Part shown: in pieces, positions 56,123 through 64,000 of the stretch
Numbering within the stretch: the stretch's first letter is position 1
Layout of the letters: each line of letters begins with the position of its first letter
Source: Thermodesulfovibrio sp.
GTDB taxonomy: Bacteria > Nitrospirota > Thermodesulfovibrionia > Thermodesulfovibrionales > Thermodesulfovibrionaceae
NCBI GenBank assembly: GCA_025057595.1
Contig: JANXBK010000002.1
Location: forward strand, 32,855 to 96,854
Direction: 5' to 3'
Length of the DNA stretch: 64,000 bases
The notes under the pieces: model-generated
What the model was told of the DNA's origin: nothing
Databases searched by the model: none
Seen by the model: only the letters and a program-made list of their open reading frames with translations
Translations under genes and position numbers: made by a program

Positions 56123-56992
56123 TTAATACCCCAGAGATTTTAATAGTATATCCTTTTGTCTCCAGTTTTTTCTAACCTTAACCCAAACCTCAAGAAAAAT
56201 CTTGGTGCCTAAAAAGTTTTCAATCTCTACTCTTGCTTCTGTAGCGATTCTCTTAAGTCTTTCTCCATTTTTACCTATTATAATAATTTTTTGTCCCTCT
56301 CTTTCAACATAAATATTAGCTTTAATTCTTATTAAATTTTCAGTCTCTTGCCAGCTTTCCACTTCAACTGCAACTGCGTAGGGAACTTCTTGTTTTGTAT
56401 GCTTGATTATTTTTTCACGAATAAACTCTGCTACCATAAATCTTTCAGCTTGATCAGTAAGCATTTCATCTGGATAAAGCTTTTGTCCTTCTGGAAGAAG
56501 TTTAATTAAGCCTCTGATTAATATATCTAAGCCATCAGCTTTAAGTGCTGAAAGAGGAATTATCTCAGTGAAGGGAAATAAATCCTTATAAAGGTCAATT
56601 ATAGGTAGTAAGTTAGGCTTTGACACCATATCAATTTTATTTATTACAAGAATTACAGGTTTTTTAACTTTTCTAAGTCTTTCAATGATGGCTAATTCAA
56701 TATCCTCTGGAGGCTTTGGCTCCACCATAAAGACTACAACATCAACCATATCTATAGCTTCATAGGACTGTCTTACCATAAACTGTCCTAATTTATGTTT
56801 TGGTTGATGAATTCCTGGAGTATCCACAAATATTATCTGGGCTTGAGGAGTATTTTTTATTCCAATAATTTTATTTCTTGTTGTTTGAGGCTTCTCTGTA
56901 ACAATAGCTATTTTTTCACCCAGTATCGTATTAAGTAGAGTTGATTTCCCTACATTTGGCTTGCCTATCAGAGCAACATATCCGCATTTCAT
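56123..56992 (-). CDS. era: GTPase Era
   Basis: 289 residues. Era binds the 3' end of 16S rRNA and helps 30S assembly. The G domain has GKPNVGKST (10-18), DTPGIHQP and NKIDMV. The C-terminal KH domain includes REKIIKHTKQEVPYAVAVEVESW and IIIGKNGERLKRIATEAR. It overlaps the aminotransferase stop by four bases. Cytoplasmic, membrane-associated by family. Confidence 0.97.
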   Translation of the reverse strand: MKCGYVALIGKPNVGKSTLLNTILGEKIAIVTEKPQTTRNKIIGIKNTPQAQIIFVDTPGIHQPKHKLGQFMVRQSYEAIDMVDVVVFMVEPKPPEDIELAIIERLRKVKKPVILVINKIDMVSKPNLLPIIDLYKDLFPFTEIIPLSALKADGLDILIRGLIKLLPEGQKLYPDEMLTDQAERFMVAEFIREKIIKHTKQEVPYAVAVEVESWQETENLIRIKANIYVEREGQKIIIIGKNGERLKRIATEARVEIENFLGTKIFLEVWVKVRKNWRQKDILLKSLGY

Positions 56993-58179
56993 TTAAGTTT
57001 TTCCAAAGCCATCTTAATTCTTTCAACTCCCTTTAATATATTATCTATGCTTGTTGCATAAGATATCCTTATATATCCTTCTGCACCAAAGGCAGAGCCA
57101 GCAACAACAGCAACAGAGGCCTTCTCAAGTAAATACATGCTTAAATCAATTGAGGAGTTTATCTCAAAGCCCTCAGTACTTCTGCCAAGAAATTGAGCCA
57201 CATTTGGAAAGGCGTAAAAAGCACCAGCTGGCATTCTGCAGGAAACTCCCTTTATCTTATTTAACTCACTCACAAGACAATCTCTTCTTTTTTCAAACTC
57301 TCTGCGCATTCTCTCTACGCAGTCTTGAGGTCCACGTAAAGCAGCTACAGCTGCCTTCTGAGCTACAGATGTTGGATTTGATGTGGATTGACTTTGTATG
57401 TTTGTCATAGCTTTTACTACTTCCTTTGGCCCCGCAGCATAACCAATTCTCCATCCTGTCATTGCATATGTTTTACTTAATCCATTGACAACAATTGTTT
57501 TAGCTTTAATCTCTTCATCTAAGGAAGCAATACTTATATGTTTATTGGCATCATAAATTAGTTTTTCATAAATCTCATCTGAGATTATATAAATATTATT
57601 TTTTAATGCAATCTCCGCAATCTCTTCAAGTGCTTTTCTACTGTATATAAATCCCGTAGGGTTTGAAGGCGAGTTTATTATAATTGCCTTTGTTTTAGTG
57701 GTTATTTTTTCTCTTAATACCTCTGCTTTTAAAGTAAAGTTGTCTTCTTCATAGGTTTCAACTATAACAGGAACAGCATCTTGAAGAAGAATCTGATCTG
57801 GATAGGATACCCAATAGGGAGCAGGAACTATAACTTCATCGCCGGGATTAAAAAGTGCTTGAGCAATATTATAAAGAGAGTGCTTTGCTCCACAAGAAAC
57901 AATAATATTTTCTTTACTGTATTTTAAACCATTGTCTCTCTCAAACTTTTCAATAATTGCTTCTTTAAGCTCATCGATTCCGCCAACTGGAGTATACTTT
58001 GTAAAACCCTCTTTTACTGCCTTAATAGCTGCTTCTTTAATATGCTCTGGAGTATCAAAATCTGGCTCTCCAACTCCAAAGTTTACAATATCATAACCTT
58101 TTGCCTTAAGCTCCTTAGCACGGCTGTCTACAGCAAGAGTTGGTGATGGTTTAATTTTACCGGTTCTTTCAGCTAACAT
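56989..58179 (-). CDS. Class I pyridoxal-phosphate aminotransferase, aspartate type
   Basis: 396 residues from the ATG at 58179, chosen because AAAGGAGGAAAGC precedes it; an in-frame start 14 codons earlier is unlikely. The Schiff-base Lys236 is in GLSKTYAMTGWRIGY. NSPSNPTG (169-176) and DEIYEKL are PLP-binding. This is the subgroup Ib aspartate aminotransferase type; substrate breadth, such as prephenate, is not decidable. The start lies inside alr. Confidence 0.93.
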   Translation of the reverse strand: MLAERTGKIKPSPTLAVDSRAKELKAKGYDIVNFGVGEPDFDTPEHIKEAAIKAVKEGFTKYTPVGGIDELKEAIIEKFERDNGLKYSKENIIVSCGAKHSLYNIAQALFNPGDEVIVPAPYWVSYPDQILLQDAVPVIVETYEEDNFTLKAEVLREKITTKTKAIIINSPSNPTGFIYSRKALEEIAEIALKNNIYIISDEIYEKLIYDANKHISIASLDEEIKAKTIVVNGLSKTYAMTGWRIGYAAGPKEVVKAMTNIQSQSTSNPTSVAQKAAVAALRGPQDCVERMRREFEKRRDCLVSELNKIKGVSCRMPAGAFYAFPNVAQFLGRSTEGFEINSSIDLSMYLLEKASVAVVAGSAFGAEGYIRISYATSIDNILKGVERIKMALEKLK

Positions 58180-59263
58180 GCTTTCCTCCTTTAATGTATC
58201 TTTTTTTTGCCTTTCCTCCAAGAGAAGTCAAAATCTCATAAGGAATTGTTCCAGCCCAATCTGCAATATCCTCTGCAGTAATCTTCTCTGAGCCAGAACT
58301 GCCAAGCAGTATAACTTCCTCATCAACTTTGGCTTCTGGAAGATCTGTTAAATCTATCATAGTTAAATCCATACAAATTCTACCAACTACAGGAACTTTT
58401 TTATCTCTAACTATAACATAGGCTTTATTACTAAGTGTTCTAAAATATCCGTCAGCATATCCAATTGGAATTACACCAATTAGACTGTTTCTTTTAGTGA
58501 TGAATGTTCTTCCATAACTTATGGATGAGCCTCTTGGAAGTCTTCTTATATCAAGGATCTTTGTTTTTACTTGCATGCATGGATTGACAGAGACTGGACA
58601 ATTAACATTATAACCATAAAGCATTATTCCAGGTCTTACAGCATCAAATAAAGCATCCTCATAGATAATACCAGAAGAAGCAGAAATATGAAAAAGTGGA
58701 TGCATTCCTAATCTGTTAAGCTTTTCTTTAATTTCTTTCAGTTTATTTATTTGCTCATAAGTCCACTCTTTGTCTTCAGTTTGAGACAGATGACTCATTA
58801 CTCCTTCTACTTTTAAATTAGGTAAAGCTGCTATTTCCTTAATCGTTTCTAATAGATTTCCATAAATTCCAACTCTACCCATACCTGTCTCTACTTTTAT
58901 ATGAATTGAAAGGATTTTGCTTTCTCGTACTGCCTGAAGTGACAAAGCTTTAGCTTGATCAAGACTAAAAACTACAGGAGTAAGATTGTATTTGAAGACT
59001 TTATTAACTTCTCTGTCAAATAAAACAAGAATCTTTGAGTTAATGCCTGCCTGCCTTAAAACTGCTGCCTCTTCACAGAAGGCTACAGCTAAGTAGTCAA
59101 CCTTGTTTTGAATCTCCTGGCAGACTTTTTCTGCTCCATGTCCGTAAGCATCTGCTTTAACAACAGCAATTATCTTAATTGTCTTTTTTTTGAGGAATTC
59201 TTTTATTTTTTGAAGATTTTCACTTAGTATGTCTAAATCTATTTCAGCTTCAAGAAATCTCAC
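58169..59263 (-). CDS. alr: Alanine racemase
   Basis: 364 residues. It converts L-alanine to D-alanine for peptidoglycan. The PLP lysine is Lys36 in VVKADAYGHG. The second catalytic tyrosine is in SYGRTF, with the RPGIMLYGYN segment and IPIGYADGYFR near the active site. The tail KGGKHVS contains the aminotransferase RBS. It overlaps tatA by four bases. Confidence 0.96.
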   Translation of the reverse strand: MRFLEAEIDLDILSENLQKIKEFLKKKTIKIIAVVKADAYGHGAEKVCQEIQNKVDYLAVAFCEEAAVLRQAGINSKILVLFDREVNKVFKYNLTPVVFSLDQAKALSLQAVRESKILSIHIKVETGMGRVGIYGNLLETIKEIAALPNLKVEGVMSHLSQTEDKEWTYEQINKLKEIKEKLNRLGMHPLFHISASSGIIYEDALFDAVRPGIMLYGYNVNCPVSVNPCMQVKTKILDIRRLPRGSSISYGRTFITKRNSLIGVIPIGYADGYFRTLSNKAYVIVRDKKVPVVGRICMDLTMIDLTDLPEAKVDEEVILLGSSGSEKITAEDIADWAGTIPYEILTSLGGKAKKRYIKGGKHVS

Positions 59264-59451
59264 ACTTGCTTTTTATCTTCAGATTCCTTCTTAGCAGGAA
59301 CGTCAGTTTCATCTTTTTCTGTTGTAGCTTTTTTAAAATTTCTTATTGCCTCTCCTATTCCTCTTCCAATCTGGGGAAGCCTTGTTGCACCAAACAGTAT
59401 AACAACAATTATTAAGATTATCATTAACTCTTGCATTGAAAGTCCAAACAT
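59260..59451 (-). CDS. tatA: Twin-arginine translocase subunit TatA/TatE
   Basis: 63 residues. One N-terminal membrane helix (about 7-20, LMIILIIVVILFG) is followed by the FGATRLPQIGRGIGEAIRNFKKA hinge and amphipathic helix, then a charged tail. TatA oligomers form the pore for folded, often cofactor-bearing, exported proteins. Its neighbour mobA makes the molybdenum cofactor of many Tat substrates. TatB and TatC are not in the window. Confidence 0.92.
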   Translation of the reverse strand: MFGLSMQELMIILIIVVILFGATRLPQIGRGIGEAIRNFKKATTEKDETDVPAKKESEDKKQV

Positions 59452-59452
59452 T

Positions 59453-60046
59453 TTATCCTCCTATAAAGATTTTTAAATCTTCATCTGTGTTTATATTAAC
59501 AAAAGAAACTCCTTCTTTGTCTAAATTTTCAACCTCAACTGCTTGACAGCCTATGTCATCAATAAGTTTTTTCAGACTTAGTTTTTCTTCCTTAAGAAGA
59601 TTTTCAAGTTGAAACTGAAGAGTCTTTGAGTACACTCCTGGTAAAGGATAAATCTTTCCCTTAAAAGAAGAGACTGTACAAAGATTTTTCTCTATTAAAT
59701 GTTTTTCTGATAAAGCATAAATCACTTCTTTTTTTACAAAAGGCATATCACAAGCAAAGGCAAATACATCGTATTTAGAGTTTTTTAAAGCAACATGAAT
59801 TCCTGCAATTGGTCCCCGATAAGAGTAGATATCTCCTAAAAGAGGCAGTCCAAAGGAGAAGTAAAATTGAGGAGAGTTAGTAACTATAAAAAGCTCTTCG
59901 AAACACCCTGAGAGAGTTGAGATTAGTCTCTCTATAATCTTTTCACTTCCTAAATTAAGAAGGCATTTGTCTTGTCCCATTCTTGAGGATTTTCCACCTG
60001 CCAAGACAGCTGCAGTTAAAGGTATTTTAGATGACCAAAGCACCAA
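59453..60046 (-). CDS. mobA: Molybdenum cofactor guanylyltransferase
   Basis: 197 residues from a TTG at 60046; a GTG at 60043 is equally possible. It joins GMP to molybdopterin to give MGD, used by formate dehydrogenases and DMSO-reductase-type enzymes. LAGGKSSRMGQDK is the nucleotide-binding signature, and FAFACDMPFV the Mg2+-binding site. It overlaps the Memo gene by 20 bases and precedes tatA by one base. Confidence 0.92.
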   Translation of the reverse strand: MVLWSSKIPLTAAVLAGGKSSRMGQDKCLLNLGSEKIIERLISTLSGCFEELFIVTNSPQFYFSFGLPLLGDIYSYRGPIAGIHVALKNSKYDVFAFACDMPFVKKEVIYALSEKHLIEKNLCTVSSFKGKIYPLPGVYSKTLQFQLENLLKEEKLSLKKLIDDIGCQAVEVENLDKEGVSFVNINTDEDLKIFIGG

Positions 60047-60836
60047 GATATCCTACTACTTTATCATAATCTCTGCTTACTTCAGCAGAAGTTGTATACT
60101 TTATGATTTTAACTTCCTTTGCTCCAAGAATCCTTGTGGCAAAAAGCATAGTTACAGTTGGTATAAATCCACACATTGATATGTTATTTTCTACAACTGT
60201 AGCATAAAGTCCTTGAGGATCAAACTTTTGAATTTTCTCAATAGCTAAAGTATCAACTTTTCTTGCTAAATCATCTGGAAGGTAGTGGCTCATATCTGTG
60301 CTTGCTATTACTGTTACTTTTTGTTGAAGATTCAGCTCTAATAGTGTCTCTGCCAATACTTGAGCAAACATTGAGCAGTCATTAATAGAGATGGTTTTCA
60401 GAACTACAGGAACAATTTTAGCATTAGGATTTAGTTTATAAATGAAAGGAAGTTGAACCTCTAAGGAGTGCTCATAAAGATGAGCCTTAATGTCTGAACG
60501 GACACCGCTTAATTTTTCAATTATCTTTTTCGCTACTGTCTCATCTACTCTAAATCTTCCAAGAGGAATCTCCCACTCACCCTCACTCATCAGGGAAATA
60601 TCTGCTCCATAACCTGTATGGTTTGGACCAAGAAGTACATATAAATCCTTTGGTATAAGTCTTGAATATACGGCACCAGCCGTAGCTCCAGAGTATATAT
60701 AGCCAGCATGGGGACATATCGCACCCTTGGCATCAAACTTTTCCTCATCGGTCATATACTCATTTAGCTCTGAAAGGAGTCTCTTTGAGTTTGATGGATA
60801 AAAATATCCTGCTACAACAGCTTTTCTAACTAACAT
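60027..60836 (-). CDS. MEMO1 family protein (AmmeMemoRadiSam system protein B)
   Basis: 269 residues. The N-terminal AVVAGYFYPSN, CPHAGYIYSGATAGAVY, LGPNHTGYG, EHSLEVQLPF and TDMSHYL hold the histidines and Asp of this metal-binding, non-haem-dioxygenase-like fold. In many prokaryotes it is encoded with an AMMECR1 and a radical-SAM gene, but neither is adjacent here. Function unresolved. It follows dnaB with no gap. Confidence 0.92.
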   Translation of the reverse strand: MLVRKAVVAGYFYPSNSKRLLSELNEYMTDEEKFDAKGAICPHAGYIYSGATAGAVYSRLIPKDLYVLLGPNHTGYGADISLMSEGEWEIPLGRFRVDETVAKKIIEKLSGVRSDIKAHLYEHSLEVQLPFIYKLNPNAKIVPVVLKTISINDCSMFAQVLAETLLELNLQQKVTVIASTDMSHYLPDDLARKVDTLAIEKIQKFDPQGLYATVVENNISMCGFIPTVTMLFATRILGAKEVKIIKYTTSAEVSRDYDKVVGYLGALVI

Positions 60837-62219
60837 TTACATCTCCTCTTGAACTTCTGTTCCGTCGTATTTATCGGTAAAATCAAGAAATCTTGTATAC
60901 TCTTTAAGAAATGTCAAATAAACTGTATCTGTTGGACCATTTCTTTGTTTGGCTACTATTACTTCTGCCTTTCCTTTGTTTTCAGTATTCTTTCTATTAT
61001 ATACTTCATCTCTGTAGAGAAAGATAATAACATCTGCATCCTGCTCTATTGCTCCAGACTCTCTCAAATTAGCTAAAGTTGGACGTTTATCACCAGATTT
61101 TTCTACTGAACGATTAAGCTGGCTTAAAGCAATAACAGGAACTTTAAGTTCTTTTGCTAAAGCTTTAAGAGATCTTGATATCTCTGAGATTTCTTGCTCT
61201 CTTACTTCATAGGCAGTTCTACTACGAAGTAGTTGGAGATAATCAATAATTATTAAAGCTAACTTTCCTTTTTCTAATCTTAGTCTTCTTGCTTTGGCTC
61301 TTACCTCAAGAACACTCATTTGAGAGGAGTCATCAATATAGATTGGTGCCTCACTTAGTTTAAGAGCTGCATCAGTAAGTCTTTCCCAATCTCTTTTGCT
61401 TATAAATCCTTTTCTTAAAGCAGAGGCATTTATCATCGCAAGACTACTCAGTAGTCTTACTGCTATTTGCTCTTTCGCCATCTCAAGACTGAAAAATGCA
61501 ACAGGCTCACCCAGCTCAACACCAACATGTTGAGCTATATTTAAGGCAAAGGCTGTTTTACCCATTCCTGGACGGCCACCAATAATTATGAAATCTCCTG
61601 GTTGAAATCCGCTTGTAAGCTCATCAAGATCTTTAAATCCTGAAGGCACTCCAGTAATAACTGTCTTTTTTTCATACATACTTTCAATAATTTTAAAAGC
61701 CTGTTTTATAACATCCTTCATCTGATATATATTCGTTGTTGTTCTTTTTTCAGAGATTTCAAATATTAATCTTTCAGCCTGATCAAGCATCTGTTCTGCA
61801 TCCTCAGGCTCCTCATAAGCCTTTGTAATTATCTCAGTACACGCTTTTATTAAAGACCGTAAAAGCGCTTTTTCTCTTACTAATTTTGCATGATATCTTA
61901 TGTTTGCAGATGTAGGCACAACTGTTGCAAGATGACTAATATAGCTTAATCCACCTACTTCATCAAGTTGAGCCTTATCTCTTAAATGGTCTGTAAGTGT
62001 TATAAGATCAATAGGCTCATTCTTCTCAAAAAGCTCTAACATAGCAGTATATATCTTTCTATGGGATTCTCTATAAAAATCTTCAGGTGAGACAACCTCT
62101 ATAGCCTTTGTTATTGCTTCTCCTTCAAGTAAAATTGCACCTAAAACAGCCTGTTCCGCCTCAATACTTTGAGGTGGAAGTCTATCAACTGCTGTATCTA
62201 TGTCTTTTATGTAAGGCAT
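60837..62219 (-). CDS. dnaB: Replicative DNA helicase DnaB
   Basis: 460 residues. The ring helicase unwinds the replication fork. An N-terminal primase-binding domain (about 15-120, PPQSIEAEQAVLGAILL) and the RecA-like ATPase with GRPGMGKT (215-222) and LIIIDYLQLL are present. Motif 4 includes SQLNRSVEKSGDKRP, a common intein site that is intact. The ATG overlaps the rplI stop (TAATG). The rplI-dnaB order is common. Confidence 0.97.
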   Translation of the reverse strand: MPYIKDIDTAVDRLPPQSIEAEQAVLGAILLEGEAITKAIEVVSPEDFYRESHRKIYTAMLELFEKNEPIDLITLTDHLRDKAQLDEVGGLSYISHLATVVPTSANIRYHAKLVREKALLRSLIKACTEIITKAYEEPEDAEQMLDQAERLIFEISEKRTTTNIYQMKDVIKQAFKIIESMYEKKTVITGVPSGFKDLDELTSGFQPGDFIIIGGRPGMGKTAFALNIAQHVGVELGEPVAFFSLEMAKEQIAVRLLSSLAMINASALRKGFISKRDWERLTDAALKLSEAPIYIDDSSQMSVLEVRAKARRLRLEKGKLALIIIDYLQLLRSRTAYEVREQEISEISRSLKALAKELKVPVIALSQLNRSVEKSGDKRPTLANLRESGAIEQDADVIIFLYRDEVYNRKNTENKGKAEVIVAKQRNGPTDTVYLTFLKEYTRFLDFTDKYDGTEVQEEM

Positions 62220-62662
62220 TATTCAGGTAAAACATTTATTTTTAGGTTTGCAACTACTCCTCCAACAAGTTTAATCTGAATCTCATACTCTCCAGCTCTT
62301 TTAATAGGCTCATCAATAATAATTTGTTTCTTATCTACTGAAATACCCTCCTTTTGTAAAGCCTCGGCAATATCTTTTGCAGTTATAGAACCAAAAAGCT
62401 TTTGATCCTCTCCAGCTTTTGCTTTAATTGTAAGTTGAAGCTCACTAAGTCTTTCAGCTAAGTTTTCCGCATCCTGACGCTTTCTTTTTGCCTCTTGTTC
62501 AATCTTTCTTTTCTGATATTCAACAAGCTTCAGATTCTTCTCATCTGCAATTAATGCAAGTCCCTTTGGTATTAAGTAGTTTCTTGCATAACCATCTTTA
62601 ACTGTGATAATCTGTCCTGCCTTTCCTAATCCTTGAATATCCTCCTTTAGAATTATTCTCAT
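62219..62662 (-). CDS. rplI: 50S ribosomal protein L9
   Basis: 147 residues from the ATG at 62662, which has GGAGG 6 bases upstream; an ATG at 62668 directly follows the same GGAGG and is too close. L9 binds 23S rRNA near the L1 stalk. The N-terminal IILKEDIQGLGKAGQIITVKDGYARNYLIPKGLAL is the family signature; a helical linker and C-terminal domain follow. Confidence 0.97.
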   Translation of the reverse strand: MRIILKEDIQGLGKAGQIITVKDGYARNYLIPKGLALIADEKNLKLVEYQKRKIEQEAKRKRQDAENLAERLSELQLTIKAKAGEDQKLFGSITAKDIAEALQKEGISVDKKQIIIDEPIKRAGEYEIQIKLVGGVVANLKINVLPE

Positions 62663-62685
62663 TAACATCCTCCACCGAAGTTTTA

Positions 62686-63489
62686 CTATATCATATCATA
62701 AATTTTTCGTTTTAGTCTTCCACGTAAAATTTCATAAAGAAATATTGCTGCTGAAACAGCCACGTTTAAACTTTCAGTTTTGCCTAAATGAGGTATTTTA
62801 AAACTACTGTGAGGAATTTTTCTTAAATCTTCGCTTACTCCTGTTGACTCATTTCCAAAAGCAACTGCAAGCGGTTCTCTACAGTCTATCTCAAAAGAAA
62901 GTCTCTCTGCCTGCGGATCAGTCACAATTAATTTAAGATTGTTTTTATTAATGAAAAATTTAATCTCCTCTATCTGAGCTTTAACTATCGGAAGAAAAAA
63001 TATGCTTCCAACAGAGGCTCTGAGAACCTTTGAAGATAAAGGATTACATGTCCCAGGAGTTATAAAAACTGCCTGCCCACCAAGTGCCTCCACCACTCTT
63101 ATTATTGTTCCGAGATTTCCAGGATCCTGAATTCTATCAGCTATTACTACTAAATCTGGCTTATCAATATTTAAATCCTTTAAAGTTTTCATTTTAAAGA
63201 CAGCTACTGCAAAAATACCTTGAGGTGTCACCGTATCAGAGACAAGCCTTGCTAACTTTTCAGTAATAAAAAAAATAGAAATACCTCTTTTTTTTATCAT
63301 TTCAAAAAAACCTTTATTTCTTTGAATAAACTCCTCAGTAGCTAATATTTTTTCAATAAAAATACTCTGAGACTCCAAAGCAGTCTTAACTAAATTTACT
63401 CCTTCAATAAAAACTTTTTCTTCTGATTTTTCTTTAATTCTTTTAATTTCTTTAATCAAGGGATTCTCAACGCTCTGAATTAGACGCAT
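62686..63489 (-). CDS. TrmH/SpoU-family RNA 2'-O-methyltransferase
   Basis: 267 residues. An N-terminal substrate-binding domain (about 1-105) is followed by the SPOUT knot with [28 protein letters not shown] and the C-terminal [17 protein letters not shown]. It methylates rRNA or tRNA ribose; the target is not determined by sequence. Upstream nnrD overlaps by 23 bases. RBS is weak. Confidence 0.9.
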   Translation of the reverse strand: MRLIQSVENPLIKEIKRIKEKSEEKVFIEGVNLVKTALESQSIFIEKILATEEFIQRNKGFFEMIKKRGISIFFITEKLARLVSDTVTPQGIFAVAVFKMKTLKDLNIDKPDLVVIADRIQDPGNLGTIIRVVEALGGQAVFITPGTCNPLSSKVLRASVGSIFFLPIVKAQIEEIKFFINKNNLKLIVTDPQAERLSFEIDCREPLAVAFGNESTGVSEDLRKIPHSSFKIPHLGKTESLNVAVSAAIFLYEILRGRLKRKIYDMI

Positions 63490-64000
63490 CTGTTAATTCT
63501 AAAAAAGCCTTAGGTATACTTTCTATGATATCTCCAGCAACAAGTCCGTGGAACCCTTTGTCTTTTGAGGCTATGTCTCCACTTAAACCATGAAGATAAA
63601 CACCTAAAACTGCTGCATAAAAGGATTTAACACCTTGCCCAATGAGAGAACCAATAATGCCTGTAAGAACATCTCCTGAGCCAGCTGTAGCCATTCCAGG
63701 ATTGCCTGTTGTATTTATAAAAGTTAATCCTTCTGGATTTGATATAACAGTTGGAACACCTTTAAGAACAACTACTACTTTAAACTCCTCTGCAACCTGT
63801 TTAGTTATATCAACTCTATTTTTTTCAATCTCTTTTACAGAGAGATTTATCAATCTACTTAGCTCTCCTGGATGAGGAGTAAGAACAATCTCAGATTTTG
63901 CTTCTTTTAGTATGTCTCTTATTTTACTTAAGACTGTTATACCATCAGCATCTATAACTAATGGATACGGAGATTGTAAAATAATAGATTTCAAAATCTC
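63467..64000 (-). CDS. nnrD: NAD(P)H-hydrate dehydratase (C-terminal part of Nnr), 5' end outside the window
   Basis: The last 177 codons of a gene that is open to the window edge. NnrD dehydrates S-NAD(P)HX with ADP or ATP, repairing damaged NAD(P)[47 protein letters not shown] and [12 protein letters not shown] are the ribokinase-like motifs. It may be fused to an NnrE epimerase upstream, which cannot be seen. Overlaps the trmH-family gene by 23 bases. Confidence 0.95.
   Translation of the reverse strand, partial: EILKSIILQSPYPLVIDADGITVLSKIRDILKEAKSEIVLTPHPGELSRLINLSVKEIEKNRVDITKQVAEEFKVVVVLKGVPTVISNPEGLTFINTTGNPGMATAGSGDVLTGIIGSLIGQGVKSFYAAVLGVYLHGLSGDIASKDKGFHGLVAGDIIESIPKAFLELTDASNSER

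Noticed and set aside
61110-61160. Intein in dnaB at the SQLNR region
   Set aside because: The motif is continuous and the protein has normal length.

Overview
The window reads as a compact, low-G+C chromosome segment (about one third G+C by eye) from a Gram-negative, flagellated, probably thermophilic anaerobe. LptD and LpxK indicate an LPS outer membrane. A flagellin cluster, a YeiH-type sulfate exporter, GTP-dependent PEP carboxykinase, a CooT-type nickel protein and Lys/Glu/Ile-rich proteins fit the Nitrospirota, with Thermodesulfovibrio as the best guess. That placement is inference from gene content, not a database match. No rRNA, tRNA, CRISPR array, insertion sequence or prophage was seen. 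About 66 protein genes fill the window, and no gap between genes exceeds about 280 bases.

Layout. (1) 1-15251, minus strand: a run from an uncharacterised protein and dnaE through accA, then trpB-trpA-accD-folC-lptD-truB-purB joined by overlaps, a DNA-methyltransferase fragment, and an EF-G-like GTPase cut by the window edge. (2) 15318-18781, plus: DUF1015 protein, gap, pgk. (3) 18778-20059, minus: speD-speE for spermidine. (4) 20205-27432, plus: pdxJ-xseA-xseB-trmJ-acpS-greA-pyrK-pyrD-SAM hydrolase-hslO, nearly all overlapping. (5) 27429-32892, minus: DUF3842 protein, cooT, lipoate ligase, AarF kinase, a lone LigD-type phosphoesterase, pckG. (6) 32991-40880, plus: radical-SAM fusion, rng, Fe-S protein, YkgJ-like protein, transaldolase, HtrA protease. 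(7) 40854-45943: a second cysteine-cluster protein, a small dual-CxxC protein, a Ca2+-type P-ATPase, and YeiH with an extra Ala/Lys-rich domain. (8) 46221-50225, minus: flagellin, FlaG, FliD, FliS and a FliT-like protein. (9) 50357-53044, minus: marC, cobO, cobC-like, lpxK; polX diverges from marC. (10) 54779-64000, minus: nnrD (partial), trmH, rplI, dnaB, Memo, mobA, tatA, alr, aminotransferase, era, bifunctional nuclease, recO and a previously uncalled 53-residue four-cysteine protein.

Most genes are housekeeping. The signals most worth a second look are regulatory or concern odd proteins. Several genes without a ribosome-binding site (dnaE, trpB, the DUF1015 gene, the radical-SAM gene, polX, marC) have a -10-like hexamer 6-7 nt before the start codon, which predicts leaderless mRNAs. 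The flagellin gene has a sigma-28 promoter whose -35 box contains the lpxK stop codon, followed by a structured leader with GGA sites that look like a CsrA operator. The EF-G paralogue has lost the Walker A lysine. The methyltransferase ORF looks chimeric. Four of five convergent gene pairs overlap by exactly four bases at their stop codons, leaving no room for intrinsic terminators.
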